Source of the DNA: Bradysia coprophila
Lineage: Eukaryota > Arthropoda > Insecta > Diptera > Sciaridae
Reading direction: 5' to 3'
NCBI RefSeq assembly: GCF_014529535.1
Contig: NW_023503493.1
Location: forward strand, 10,758,001 to 10,822,000
DNA: 64,000 nucleotides
Position 1 is the stretch's first letter. Each line of letters opens with the position of its first letter. The notes beneath the pieces are model-generated. The model ran no database searches. It worked only from the letters and a program-made list of their open reading frames with translations, and had not been told where the DNA came from. Positions 20,865 to 34,900 of this stretch are shown here, in pieces. A program made the position numbers and the translations under genes.

Positions 20865-22341
20865 AAACATACAGAGTAAGTTGAAAGATTTTGATTGTTT
20901 GGAAAAAGTCAATTTGGTGTATTTTCTATACTATGAAAAGTGCCAACTTCAAAACGATGTATCTACGGCAATTTTAAAGCTACATAGTCGAGTGATAGCT
21001 CGTTTTGCTCGTATTTGAAGCGAGAATAAGATAGAATAGGATTTATGATGATACAGGCCAAAGGAAAGAAACTTAAATTCTCGCCTATATATAGTTGCCG
21101 CGTCTCAAAAAATTTTCTTCGTTCTTTTTTGGAAGTTAGACTGCGTCAAGTCCTCCGCTAACGCTCCGGACATGATTATTTTCTGGGGAGATCAGGCTGA
21201 CAAGATAACAGAACTATTTTTCTAGGATGTCGTTAAAAATTCCAATTATTTTTTGGATGTTTGCCTACTTCCTACGGTATTGTCTCCTAATCTATGCCTG
21301 ATTGGATTGTTTCTTTTACAATCGTTCATTTCTTATTGCAGTCCGTTTAGGCTTATGCATTTAAAGCTAAAAAATTTGCATCCGTAGACACATTGCATAA
21401 ATTTAATGTTTTACAGAGAAGTTAAAAATGTTTTTTATTTTAAGATGTTCACTTCTGTGGTATTATCTCCTAACATATGCATTCAATTTCATTGTTTAGT
21501 TTTAGAGTTGTTTTTAACTCAATGCAGAGAAGCAGTCAATATTCGCTGGCCACACGAGCTTCGAAGAATTTTTTTGAACGTGGTTTTGGCTTCTAGTGTC
21601 GAATACCTTCCTAGGCACATATAAAAAAATGCCACTGGAAAATGCGTCCGATTTCGGTAGGCTGTTTTTCAAAAGAAAACGCCTTAACAAATGAAATCCA
21701 TTACAAAACTCGGGATAAAAGTGAAAAGTGTGCGTGTGTTTATTGACCTTAACTTCGCCTCGGATCAACTAAATTCCCACGAAAACTGGATTTTTAATAG
21801 ATTACGTGATATGTATAGATTCAATCTTGAAAACACTCCAGAGAGCTCTAGTTAAGCAGTTAAGTTGATAATTTGATGTGGTCATATTCTGCAATGCACA
21901 GCATCAGAAAATCACAATGATTTCTGAAGCGCGCCTATCCTCTCGAATAAAGAAAATGAACGAAACCAGTTTTTACCTCTCTGCTGGAACGGATGTGAAC
22001 GCAACTAAATTAAATTTTCGGTTCAGCGTCTGATTTATGGTAGTGTCGCGCTTCGGTTTACTATCTCATCTGAAGAGAAGTTTATTTTATATTTCCCTTA
22101 TTATAAAAGCATCCGGAGTTTAATATGAATTTACTTGCTACATAGCCGAAAACAATAATTTCATATACGACATTTGCCATCGAATAACGTCAATTTTCAA
22201 CCCGAAATTTCCAAATAATTGATCCCGCCAATCGAATTATTTTTGTTGAATTGACGTGAGCTGTCAGTTCTGAACATCTTTTTTTTGAACATCCTTTGCT
22301 CGGTGAATGCGAAATATTTCTTTTATCTCACAAGTCCAACC

Positions 22342-25267
22342 ATGTCAAAGTATGAGTACAATCTAGAGTCGAGCGGAAGTTTAATGAATGTAAGTGTCCA
22401 GCCTTGCTAATGAATGATTGAATCATCAACCGCAATTCTCATTTCGCCGCAGGCAATTCAAGAACTAATAAGACCACCCGACGAAGTGAATCTCAAAGCA
22501 AATGCCAAGAAGTCACATCCGTATTGCAAACGGCCTGGTCGTGGTCATAACCGTGACAGTTGTGATGCCTGCGAAGAAGGTGGCGAATTAATTTGTTGCG
22601 ATCGATGTCCGTCGTCTTTTCATCTGACTTGCCAGTAAGTTATCGGTTTTTGTAGCGCTCAGAATTTTGTATTACGAAGGTCGAACCGGACTCAATAACT
22701 GTATTCGTTCAGTGATCCACCATTGCGTGAAGAGGACATTCCTAGCGGTACATGGCTCTGTCTAAATTGTCGCATGACTAAAAAAGCTGATACGAATGTC
22801 GCGACGTTGGAACCCGAAGCATCCAATGTTGATCGCACGAAATCTCCGGTCGTTGATGAGGAGACGGCCGACGATGCGTCAAGTGAAACGCGAAAGTTGA
22901 GGAAAAGGAGCAATTCGCATTTGTCTGGCGTTAGCGGAACGAGTGAGAAAAGTGTTAAGCAACCGCAATCCGTACCGCCACCACCATTAATAGTTGAAAC
23001 GAACGATGTGGAAAAGACAAAGTCACCGTTCGATGAACTGATCAAGGCAGCAGCCATCCTGAATCCTCGTCAATTCGAGTTGCCGCGGAATATGAGCATT
23101 TTCGTTCAATTTCCGGGCGGCGATAAGAGTGAGTAATTGAATTGGCGTTGCATTGACTGTTGTGCAAACACTAAAACCAATGCCAATTACAGTTGAACCA
23201 ACCAAAAATGGGTCAAAGAAGATCAAAACAGTGTCGAAGAATAAGCCACACGAATTAGATGCACAGGGAATGGTGCCGTTGCCGGCCAAAACATGTTTCT
23301 ATTGCAGAAAATCATGCAAAAAGGCTCCGCTGGTAGCGTGCGACTATTGTCCGTTATATTTTCATCAGGTAAGTCAACTTTTGGTAGTCCGATTGAGTGT
23401 AGTTACCGTACATCGAGTTCTAAGTATTTTTCGTCTCTCCGAAGGATTGTCTCGATCCACCACTAACCGCACTGCCGACTGGATTATGGATGTGTCCCAA
23501 TCATCCTGAACAATTTATCGTAAGTGGAAAACTCGTTTCCCGGTAAAACTCAAAATTGACTAACTGAAATGCACCAAATTATAGGATTGGAAGCTCGTAT
23601 CGTCCGTATCAGCGACGGAACGCATCAAACTGTGGAATCGCTTCAGCGGTCCACTGGATCACGAAACAGTTAAAGCCGAATTCCTTCGTAAGAGTCACTG
23701 CAAAAATCCTCCGTTTCGTTACAAAATCAAATCGGCACCGAAGGAACGTATTCAGGTGCCGGCCATCGTTGAATATCACTACAAAAATCGACCGACACTG
23801 CTGCCGTCGCTGCGTCAGGTAAAACGGTGCGAAAATGTTTACCGGAACGGAATCTGCCACGAAATGGTACCTGAGGATTTGAGCCGCATGATCGACGAGG
23901 ATTTGAAGGCGATCAGAGATGCTAACTGCAAAGTTGATAAATTCAACGAAAAGTATCGCGAAGATGATGATATGGATATCGATACGGAGCTGACGGTGAA
24001 AGCGGAAGAACCCAAAGACACGGAACAGGAGCTCAAACATTCAGAATTTCTGAATCAAGTCAACGAAGAACTGAAAAATTTAGACGAAACGCTCATCAAA
24101 CAGTTGGCTTATCGACAGTTACAAGAGATTCTCTACGAAAACCAGGATCTGGTGCGACAGTACCAGGAGGAGAGCACGAATAAGGCTATATTGAAGGCAC
24201 TGCTTAAAAAACCGGTTCGCAGTGTACCGTTACCTAGTCAATTGTTGACAAAAGAAGACATTGAACGAATATCGCGCGAGTTTACTAGTCCTAACAAAGA
24301 CGGTAGAATCGATCGATCGCCCAGTCCGATCAATGTTGATGGATACGAGGCCAAGAGAATTAAGTTGGAGGATGGTATGATGAGCAATGGTTTCGATGAT
24401 TATCGTTCAAATGAGCAGAAAGCCATGGATGTGGCAAATCTGTTACAGGAACCGATGCGTGATTCGAAAGTTCGAGCTAGAGCTATTCTGACGCCAGTTG
24501 GGGATGTGTTGAATGGCAAACGGTGAGTGATGTCTTGACTTTTTTGTGACTGTCCTCATTGTTAATCTCAATTTCACGCAGATGGTTCACGAAATATTCA
24601 TCGGAAAATACGGTCTACATGCGGTATCGCAGTCTAACTATTGGCACATCACCCGGCAGCCAAGTGCAGTTACGGAAAGTCAGTCAATGTCCATACGTGT
24701 CAAACAAACACGCGACCATTTTCTATGACGACGTAATTTCCCATTTGTTCCATTTATGGAGAATTGTCACCACCAGGTTCTAATCATTACCGTTCTGCAG
24801 GTGACACAAACATACGAATTGCTCAATTACTCGGAATTCGGCACCGAAGTGAATGGTCAGTGGTACACCTGCGATTTTACCGAACACACAGCGTTATCAC
24901 CACCACCACTTCGGGCCGATCAAAGCAAAGATCAGAAATCGTTGTACGAATCGGTGCGTTCGATAATCGACAAGCGACGGAATGTCGTTCGACTGGAGAA
25001 GGTGAAAAATGGCGAATTGCCGAGGTGAGTTAAATGTTCGGTGGTCGCGAAAGTGGTTTTGTTGAAACTCATTTTTCGACGTTTTCTCCTCTCATAAACA
25101 GAATAGCGCTGCCAGCTCACCCAAAATGTGGATGCAACACTAAGGCGCCAATGATAAACGGTTGGGAAGGTACGGCAGTTTTAACACATGGTTCGCTGAT
25201 ACGATTCGGTTGCGTTTCGTATGTGTTTTCCATTGTTCTGGCGAATGATGGAGACGATGAATTCTAA
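22342..25267 (+). CDS. PHF12: PHF12/Pf1-type PHD finger and FHA domain protein
   Basis: Nine exons: 22342-22389, 22453-22634, 22713-23128, 23193-23368, 23445-23519, 23585-24522, 24582-24732, 24801-25024 and 25102-25267. All phases close, giving 791 residues. PHD1 starts at Cys53 ([16 protein letters not shown]...FHLTCH...WLCLNC) and is complete across the exon 2-3 join. PHD2 starts at Cys250 ([19 protein letters not shown]...CPNH). The FHA domain starts near 612 with [17 protein letters not shown] and [11 protein letters not shown], and a last segment ([16 protein letters not shown]) completes it as in PHF12. The family tethers the Sin3-histone deacetylase complex to chromatin in the nucleus; that role is transferred from homologues. 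The protein is shorter than the vertebrate one (about 1000 residues). The gene is divergent from the pickpocket gene, and AATAAA follows at 25342. Confidence 0.92.
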
Positions 25268-25341
25268 ATGGTGGAATAGATGAGAAGATTTACACTATGT
25301 TCATTGTACAACTGAAACACATGAGTACTATTATAGGTTTT

Positions 25342-25347
25342 AATAAA
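25342..25347 (+). terminator. Polyadenylation signal of PHF12
   Basis: AATAAA lies 75 bases after the TAA stop. Confidence 0.65.
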
Positions 25348-25434
25348 ACAAAGTTTATTACACTCCAAGCGTTTTTGTTGGTCTTGGTGTTGACTGCACG
25401 GGCTACATAGTCTTGACAGAGTCTCTGATGATGT

Positions 25435-25470
25435 ATGATATGGTATGATATGGTATGATCATACATACAA
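25435..25470. repeat. Short tandem ATGATATGGT repeat
   Basis: About three imperfect copies of a 10-base unit stand just past the PHF12 3' end. Confidence 0.6.
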
Positions 25471-26114
25471 CCATATCTACCCGCGACTAGCCGTTGGGCT
25501 CTCGATTTATCAGTCTGATTCAACTGCAAACAAACAATTCTAATAGGGCTGATCTTATTAACTACGGCTTGATATAATGAGGCTTGTTCTTTAGTAAGAA
25601 TTTATGCACGAAAGTTCAAAGAATGCCACAAACACGGTGAACACAATCAACCCACTTCAAGCATGAGTGGTACTCTAAATAGGGTACTAAAACTTGACAG
25701 TGTGTCACACAACTGTAAAAGTATTTTTTGTAAAATTGAGTACTTTCTGCAGCTGACCACTGTGATCACCTTTGCTTGAAGTACGTTGGCTCATCGAAGT
25801 CACACTCATGAGTGAAAATAAAGGAAGTAATTTTAGAGAATATTTACCTAGCTATTCGAAAAGCATAGATGGATGGACAAACACACCATTTGGACGTTTT
25901 AATAATTAAAACCTTTCAAAAACGACATCATTATATCAGCAGTTTCGGTTCTACTACTTCTTTTGATCTAAAATTTTTTTGAAATCTTTTACCTCATTTC
26001 TTTTAACTTGCATTTTTCTACATCAAGCATATTAGTCTTGGTTACCAGCCAAATAAATCGATAGCCTGGAAAAAAAATGTTGATATCGTTAAAAAGGTTT
26101 AGGTCAATCCTAGG

Positions 26115-27192
26115 CAGGCCTCTCACACCTCCTTATTTCCTTATTTTTCCTTATTTTTATAAAAACATCCTTATTCCTTCTTATTTTATTAAAAAATCCT
26201 TATTTTCAAAATATATCAAAATTAAGAAAAAAAACGCTGCGCGGCAAAAATATCACTTTTGATTATTTAGCACAAAGAACTCTAATAAAAAGGTGGTGTT
26301 GTAGCTCATGATCATTCCAACATGACTGGTTTAACATATATTTGTGTGGGGCATGGCTCGAGAGTCTCGAGGAGAACTATTTGATTTAACATGTAAATCA
26401 ACCTTAACAATGTCTCAGACATGCGTCCTTATTACAACCAATTGAAGGATTTAGCCTTATTTACATTTACTTCTTTCAAATTTATACTTTTATAAATACT
26501 TTCATCAATTTATTATTTTTTCGTAATTCGAACGGGATAACAAACAACAGCTTTTGCAGTTAACGAGATCGAAATCTAATCCAGCAAGATTTTAAACTTG
26601 AAGGTGGGGTCAAGTTAGAATTCACGCCTTAAGTACGTCTTAAATTTCAAAAATTTTGCTGCCACCCTACAACAACGATAGGTACGACAAAGTAAACAAT
26701 GATGCGTTTTATTTTGAATTTTGAACCGCACTTACAGTGATAATTGGTAAAGCTAAGCTTTGCTAAGAATCTAATTCGAGCCTTAATCACGCACAAAATA
26801 TTAAAATTTTCATCGTGATAAAAGTAATTTTACGATACAACTTTACAAAAACGAATCGTCAAAATAAACAATAATGCGTTTTATTTTAAGTTGAGGCGGA
26901 ATTCCGATGTTAATTACTGTACAGTGAATGACATCTCAAATGTCTCACTGTCAAATTTTTCTTAGAATTTTATTGTGTCATTGCAAATTCACAATGACAT
27001 TCTCTGAAAAAAATGACACTGAGACATTTGAGATGTCGTTCACTGTATCTTAGAATAATTTCGATTTTTATCGAAAAATTTCCCCTCATTTTTCTTTAAT
27101 TTCAACCAACAATTTCCTTATTTCTCCTTATTTTTGTGCTAAAACCTCCTTAATTCCTTAATAAAGAGTCCAAATTTAGAGTGAGAGGCCTG
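26115..27192. mobile_element. hAT-like non-autonomous element with CCTTATTT subterminal arrays
   Basis: Ends are CAGGCCTCTCAC and GTGAGAGGCCTG, an exact 12-bp inverted repeat, flanked by a perfect 8-bp duplication ATCCTAGG (26107-26114 and 27193-27200). Subterminal arrays of CCTTATTT variants lie inside both ends. Two roughly 50-bp direct repeats, each containing GCGTTTTATTTT, lie near 26685 and 26858. There is no transposase frame in 1078 bp. Confidence 0.92.
26922..27045. mobile_element. Mariner-like MITE nested in the 26115-27192 element
   Basis: CAGTGAATGACATCTCAAAT and its inverted partner ending CACTG enclose 124 bp, and TA stands on each side (26920-26921 and 27046-27047). A TA duplication and CAGTG ends fit the Tc1/mariner group. 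It inserted after the hAT-like element. Confidence 0.8.
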
Positions 27193-28086
27193 ATCCTAGG
27201 GAATTTATCCCTTTACGAAGAGGAACGTGCTGTTCTAAACTCAACTCAATTAAAGTTTGTAATTGGTTAGCATTCTACAGTTATAATTGTTACACATCGT
27301 TCTACATGTTGTCAACAAAAGAAGCGTAAAGAGTGTCGTTTAGGGAATGTTACTGGGAAATTAAAAACCGGGAAAACCCGGTTAACTGGTCTACCATTTC
27401 CCGTGAAATTTTTTCGTCATTTACCGACCTGCAAAAATTGAATAATTTTTTCATTTTTCCTTTGCAATAACACCTTGAACGGGATTATTCTTCTAGTTGC
27501 ATTATGCTTTAGGATTATTACAATAATTATTGTACTTTTGCTGTCGTTATCGATAACGGATGAAGGCCAATGAAACTTAATTCGTCGTAACAACGAACTT
27601 TCCATACAAAAAAATCGCCAAACTTTACAAACTCGTATTGGTGTGTTTTGCCGCATATCTAATAAAATGTTGGTCCTCCAAAAATTCACAGCCTCGATAA
27701 GAATCCCATTTACATTTAAATTCCATTCTGGTGTGGTGATATCGCATAATATTCATCTTGACATCTCGTAATGTTCAAATTCAAATTCAGACTTCACAGC
27801 TGAGTTCAAATGAAGTAACTCTTAGAAAGCCATGTCAAGTATGTTCTGGTATCTTATCAGATTTTTGTCGTCCAAGTTCCCAATTCGCAATTGCAAGCTA
27901 TCCCATTAGCCATTATGATATGCACAAAGGGGTCATGTCTATTTAGCGAATTATAAGAAAAATGGCATTTCATTGATTTGACTTCGTTCCGAGCAGTTTG
28001 ACGATGTAAATAGACGTTTTCTGTTAATTCATACGAAAAAACACCTTCAGTATATTGGGAATGAAAATGAATTTTAATAGTACATT

Positions 28087-28208
28087 ACTATACCAGTGAA
28101 GTAATTTGATATCTTCTATCCAGATGAGTAAAAGTATCCGAGGGCTTCAGCCTGAGGTACTTTTACTCATCGTGATACGAGATATCAAATTATTTCACGT
28201 GTAAAGTA
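28087..28208. repeat. Foldback with TACTATACCAGTGAAGTAAT arm
   Basis: The left arm (through AATTTGATATCT and ATGAGTAAAAGTA) pairs with TACTTTTACTCAT ... AGATATCAAATT and the bases beyond. Further TTTACT/AGTAAA blocks follow to about 28290, so a larger composite is possible. Confidence 0.65.
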
Positions 28209-31200
28209 TGGCGTTTTACTTTACGAGCGAGGGAAAGGGTCTTCACTACTAGTGAGGGAAAGGCCACATTACCTCACTAGTAAAGTAAAAATCATTTTTA
28301 TTACAATTCTCTAGCATAAACCCTTTTCTGCATTTAGATAAAGCATCGTGGCAATATTGGACCGAATGAGGAACCGAAAGTTTTTTATTTGGTAAATGTA
28401 TTTTTGTGGCGGTAAGTGCATAACTCTCCTCAAATCACAAAGATACTAAAGTTACAGAGTCAAGTCAAGGATCTGTGAAGACATTGCCTTCGAATTTATC
28501 TTTTAGCTCTCGGTGCTCGGACTTGCAGGTGCTTCTCATCTCATCTCTTTTGTAACGAAGAATTTTCATGGAAATACAAATAAATCTTAAATTATTCTTA
28601 AAAACCATCTTCTTTATCAAAGTCCATACGTTGTAATGATGGAGATGCCATACACAACATATGGTTCTCATATTCACTCAACACACCAACAACTTTCCAC
28701 CTACAATCTAGCCTAACAGTATCGAACAGATCACAGTTGTAAACGAATATGCGATTTTCCGTTCATTTCTTCAGTCAGCATATAGACGTGGTCGGTAGAG
28801 GATCGTAAAAGCAAACAGTAAAAGAAAAACGGTTTTTTTCTTCTTCTTGAATTCAATATTCTAGCCAAATGTTGCGTTCAATATTGCGGTCGATTCAAAA
28901 TTATTATTATTATTAAAGTGTGTACCATGAAAATGTTCGTATTTTAAGCGCCTTATTTAGTGATATTTTCTGTATTACATGGTCTGTTATCGTTGCGCAC
29001 GAGAAGAGTGTGAATATAAGAAAATTGTTATTTCGTTCGGTTGATGAATATAAATGGATTTGTTTAAATTGAAATTGAGTGTCTGAATGAGATTCTATCA
29101 TTTGGAAAGTGTTTTGAAAAGAAAAGAAAAAAAAATGAGAAGAAAATGTGAAAAATAGACGATAGTGGTTACATAACACGACACCCAGGCGAATCTAAGA
29201 TTGCGTTTTTATTGTCACGCAAATTTATGCGAATTCCTTGCTTATTAAATTCCTGATGAATTTTTTTAGTTGCTTTAAATAAGAGATGGAAAAAACTCTA
29301 ATTATATATCGGTTGACGATTTAAACGGTATGAGAAAATCATATGGTGCACCATCGACTAATATTTATTATACTGAAATAGAATTGTTGTTGGGTCTGAG
29401 TATATTCCATGATGTTGTTTGCATTTAAATAATTTTAGCGAAATGAGGTAATATTTATTTATCTCGAGGTTATAGCACAATTTTATACATTTATACACAT
29501 AAATACGGTTCGAAAAAGCCATATAGTGTGGCATTTTATACACACATTATGAAGAAAAAAAAACGTCTTTTTATGGATAGACTTGAGAAAAATCTGGTTT
29601 CGATTTTTGGTGAGGTGATTGAGTGTAACAAATCTTTTCAATCTTCTTCAAGAATTTATTGAACATCGTTTTGGCTAATGTAATTAAAATCCAATTTTTT
29701 TTCTCCCTTCTACAACTCACGATTCTGTTGACGATTCGATGTGATGAATCGGTTTGGTTGGTGTTACACATTAGATTTTTCTGTTGAAAATAAATTATAT
29801 TTTTAAAATGTGACTGTGTCTAGCTGCTAGTGGCTTCATGATTTTTCTGAAAACATTTTAGCATCGACGACGGTGAGTGTGTGTGTATGTGAAGCACATC
29901 CACCAGAAATATCGTAAATATCTATTTTTAAAAGAATTAACTATATTTTTGTGGAGCAATGTTCGATGTATTGATTTAAGAAAAAAAGCTGAAATCAATT
30001 TTTGCCGGAATATATTTCGGTGTCGAGATCGGTGTGTAAACGGTTTTCGGTTTTGAAATATTGTTTTTCTCAAGGTTTCCTTCTTTCAATGAAAGTGATG
30101 CGGTTAGTGGGTAATTATAACCTGTAATTTGTTTGTTTATTTGTGCTTTCTCTGCCGGTTAAATCAGAGCCGACGACTTAATGGCAATGAATGTTTTCGT
30201 TGAAAATCCGTGTTACGATTGAAATCGAAAGTATGCGGCTTATCTTTGAAATATTTTTTAGAGTATCCAACATTTCAGTAGTTAGAACTTTTGTCCCGTT
30301 CTGTGTGCCCTGTTTTTAATAGTCAATTATCACTACTCAGTTGGTTCAAATCACCTCTGGATTCCAATGCAGCCAAGTCATATATATATAAAAAAAAGTT
30401 GATGTGATTGGGACCGTGGCACCTGTAGTGGTACTTATGCCATCAACATCAAGAAAAAAGAATCAAACAAGTTTTTATCGAGTACTCCTGAAGAATCCAG
30501 TGTAGATTGGTAAAAACGGAATAGTGTCTCAGCGCACCGAACCCTATCAAACCTAACTCTTCTTTACCAATATCAATAATTATTTATGGGTTTAAAATTG
30601 CGGCCTAATTACAGTTCTTCGATCGGAAGCAATGTTCGATTATAATATCAAAATACAGAACAATTGGTGCCAAGTCGCAATAGCGGATTAGCCATCATGT
30701 CGTTATGTATAGACTGGCTCTGCATTCTATCTGAAGATTCATTTACAATAAATCGATCTATCGTCAGATTAAATATCACCGTTGAAATTCAATTCTCGTC
30801 GTCGATTCTGCAACCATTTTACCATATTTATTTGGGGTCGTTCAAAAGTGACGTCATGTTATTTTCCGAAATTTTCGACGACTCTCTCTTTGCTGTCACG
30901 TAAAAAGAGTTAAAATTGACCCAAATTTGTTAGAACCTTCCCATTTTATTGAACTCCCCAACTCTTACTTCCAAAGATACCAATCGGGATATCGATTGAT
31001 GAAATAGCCCACAATGAAAGACTTTTCCTAGAGCAACACTGGACACGCCTCAACTACTTCACCAACCTTGACATAAAAACAATTTTGAATAAAAAGTCGA
31101 ATTCTTTTTGAATCATCTGTTATCGAGAGCAACGACAAAAATGCAAACTATGACCGTGTTAATGTTATCTATACTAAAATTAGCGTAAAACAAGTGAAGT

Positions 31201-31958
31201 AATAGATTGTCTATCAAACAACAGGCAAATCAAATGTCAGTTTTCTTACCGTTTCTAAAAGAATAACAAATCCAAGGCCTCGTATAATCAATTCTTTAAT
31301 TCAAATTAAACATTCTAGGAGTTCTTCGAATCATATTCAAACAATCGTATCGATTAAATGACTAGGTAAATTCTAAAAATTTGATGTTACATCCAAACAT
31401 TTGGTTTTTCTGTCGAAAAACAATTGTCAACAAATTAAAAATAAAACATCGAACATCCGGCCATGAGTAAAAAGAGTTTTTTCTTCTCTTAAATTAAACT
31501 TATTAATCATAAATATTTGTTAAGAGTAAATATGAAGGATTTTCGTATAAATATGGTTTGCGGACAATAATTCTGCCATTATCTTAGTCTTAAAAACACA
31601 ATCATTCTCAAATTTTAAACATAATTTCTTTTTGAAACCAGATTCCAGCCAATTCCTACACATAAACAAAAATGATGTAGATTAGGGAAACGAAAGACCA
31701 TTGCTGTGTTATCAAAAGCCACTCTCTATATGTATAACTTCTACGCGGATCAATACACGCGACATATTTTTTTTATAAATTGCATTCTGTGTCGAATTTA
31801 ACGATTGTACGAATTTAAATGAATGTTTTTCACTAAAAAAAAATATTTTTTTCCTTGCCATCCAATTGCATTTTGGAACAATTCCAAACTCGAAATATAT
31901 TTGTTTAAAGTGCGTGCGTGCTGATTATTATTAAACCGAAACGCAATCATCAATCAAT

Positions 31959-34900
31959 ATGATTCAATCAGTGAATTTGTGGTATGCTGTAAGTCTGTTA
32001 TTACTGGTGCAGTTTAGTACTAAATGCAGTGCATTCAATGTGGATACGGTGAATTACATACGACATGAGGGACAACCGAATTCGATGTTTGGATTTAGTG
32101 TGGCGTTGCATCGGGAACACCAGCGGAGTTGGTAAGTGAAAGAAAATGTTTATTTTGTTTGTCATCACAAAGTTGGATTGTTGATCTAGTTTTTTTTTTT
32201 GATAAACTTTAACGATTGGTTGAATATTAATTAATTTCGTCGCGTCGTCTTCCTTTTACCATTAATGCTACCGAAATCTGAGCTAATAAAAGACTCTACC
32301 AGTTGAGTTTTTTTCTGCATATTATGGAAGGGACAGACACTCTACATCAAAAAATAATTAATTAAAATTGGGATTGAGGAATCTTTGTTATACGGACCAA
32401 CAGTTACAGAAACGACAATACGTACTATGACATCAAAAATCTAGTCCTTCCTTTGTTTAACCTGCGTAGTTACTAACAATTCACAAGGAAGTCTTTCCTT
32501 CAACAATTTTGTCCGTTGTTATATCATATAAGACAACACTAACCAGAACTCTTCGCTTATTTTTGATGACTGAAATTCTTAATTTTTCACGCGCGTAATT
32601 TGTGAATGGTCCCCTGCGTGATTACTCTAAAAAAATGAAAGTTTCTTAAGGTGAATTCATATAATTGCTAGATGCGCTTATGATCCCGAACCATAATCTT
32701 CACCTTTCCATGAATGCGCATTGCATATCATTCTAATAAGATTTCACGAGATATTTTGCTCGTAATATATACTTATACGTTTCACCAAACACCATTTAAA
32801 TAAATGATATTTTTACGGTACTTGATCCCATTACCATTATCACTATGAAAACTTAATTGACTTATACCCAGTCAGCAGTATTCATTGCATATATACATTT
32901 TAACTCGCTATAGGTATATATTATGCAAGCATAACATTGTGGTCAGCTATTTAACCACTTTGTAGATTATAATGCATAGAATCCATAAACTTGAGGTGAA
33001 AAATTTAATTATAATGAAATTTATTAGGTAATGCCCATACTTACGCGCATAATGCCATTATATGCAATCGGCCGTAATTAGGTATTCATCGAGCGTGCAT
33101 ATGACTTGTTTCTATTCTTCGATGGTATCTTTGGGCACTAAATAGTTTAACGTTTTAATTATTGTGGGCACTTAGGTGGTCGAGTAAAAGGTAACGCCAT
33201 TAACTACACAAAAGTGCGGCTCATTCATAATGATTGAAATTGACTTTTAGGTTAGAGACAGCTAATCTAAATTTAATAATTTACACATTGCTGTCAGAGA
33301 AGATATTGTGGGAAGTCCAAGAATCAGAAAAATCTGAACAGATCCAGAAATTAAACTATTTCCCTGATAGAGTACACAAATTACCCATTAATATTCCCCT
33401 CTTGTCTTTACTCAATTTTCATAGCATTCATAAACATTCGAGGGCAAAAAATTCATTATTCGTTCGGAGTTATGAATCACTAGAAATCCTCAATCATTAC
33501 TAATGCTTAAAACATGAAAAGTACGGTTTTCGACGCATGTAGCATGTAATAAATATTATGCACGTATGAAAAAGCGGTCGAGGCTTGCCGAGACGGCTTG
33601 TCATACGTGTATATTATTTTTTATCGCATACGCGATTGTGTTTTTATTTTTTTTTTCGAAAGTTTTTAATGAATTGTGCAATTAATTCAAGTGACAAAGT
33701 TTGTCATATTAAAACTAAAATAACATCGCGAGTATTGTTTCTCAGTGCTAAAGAATATTTCATGTGATACATTTTTGCTGATAAGTAATGAAATTCTGCT
33801 GGTATGTAATGAAAATCTCCTGATATGTAATGAATTTTCATATGAATATTCCTTCACTTGTGATGTAATGAAAAAGTTCCCACACGTAACGACCGCTTTC
33901 CGCGGGTGGGAAATGTACGTGTAACAACAATATTCCGGGTGGATAGGCAATAATAGTACATTACTTATTTTATTCCCAAAACATAAGACTACTAGATAAC
34001 TCAGGTCACTAGTCAAATCAAGCGGTCTGGTTTACTTTACTCTGCCGTGGTTCGATTTTACCAACTGTTCACATAATTGTATGGTTTATGAAATCCTAGT
34101 TATTTTAAAGTTACCGAGGGTGGTTTTCTATTTTGTATTGGAGACACAGAATCAACGGTAAAATGTACTTATCATAAGCAATAAATTTTCATGAACCTTT
34201 CACAAACGACAAGCATATCTACAAATGTCGAATCTATTACTTCTTTTGATCTAACCAATTTCAAGATACTAATGAGAAATCTTTTACTTCATTTCTTTTA
34301 ACATGAATTTTCCTGTTCACATTAGTCGTAGCTTGTCGTTTATTTTTGACCCTAGTGGCTATAACAAATGTGTTCACGTCCGTAAAAGTTAATTTTTTTG
34401 AGACGGTTAATTTACTAGCGATAGACGCAATCAGACGAAATCATGTTGAAAACATACCTTTTTCCAATTATAATTTACAGTTAAATGTAAACGTAATTTC
34501 TTCCCTCATCAGCATTCCCACATCCATCGTTCTATTTTAAGTAAATATCCAACCTTATGTTTCAAATGAAAATCATAATATTTCTATTTTTGTTTTGTCA
34601 TCATTTCAGTGTTGAAGATGGAACATAATATACGCGGAGACTATATATAAAATCTGTGTGTATATGTTAAAGACTCTAAACAAAAATAACAACAAATTCT
34701 GTTGCACCAGCAGTGCATTATAATATGACACTTTTAAGACTTATATAGCAGAATAATTCACATTTCATTCGCAAAAATTATTCAAATTTCCATATATTAC
34801 AAAATCCGTCACATCATTAATATTTTAATTAATAAACGACAAACACTGCGAGCCATTTGAATACGAACGAATGTTAGTATGTAAAGGAAGTATGGAAGTA

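Larger units (their letters stand above)
17698..22341. other. Divergent intergenic region between pickpocket and PHF12 (4.6 kb)
   Basis: It should hold the promoters of both flanking genes. Recognisable content is transposon-derived: foldbacks at 18163-18354 and 20531-20675, a hAT-like element at 19098-19613 with a nested foldback, and a GATA microsatellite at 20843-20864. The open frames here are shadows of palindromes or lack any recognisable domain. Confidence 0.6.
25268..31958. other. Intergenic region between PHF12 and the integrin gene (6.7 kb)
   Basis: No coding gene is supported. It holds the interspersed repeat at about 25650-25775, a hAT-like element with a nested mariner-type MITE, a foldback near 28087-28208, AT-rich sequence, and a minus-oriented fragment of the dispersed CGATAACAG family near 31115-31215. 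The last part must include the integrin promoter and 5' leader; no clear core element was found. Confidence 0.55.

Noticed and set aside
23609..24040. 143-residue minus-strand frame within PHF12
   Set aside because: It is the antisense of exon 6 and matches no known domain, whereas the plus strand is clearly coding.
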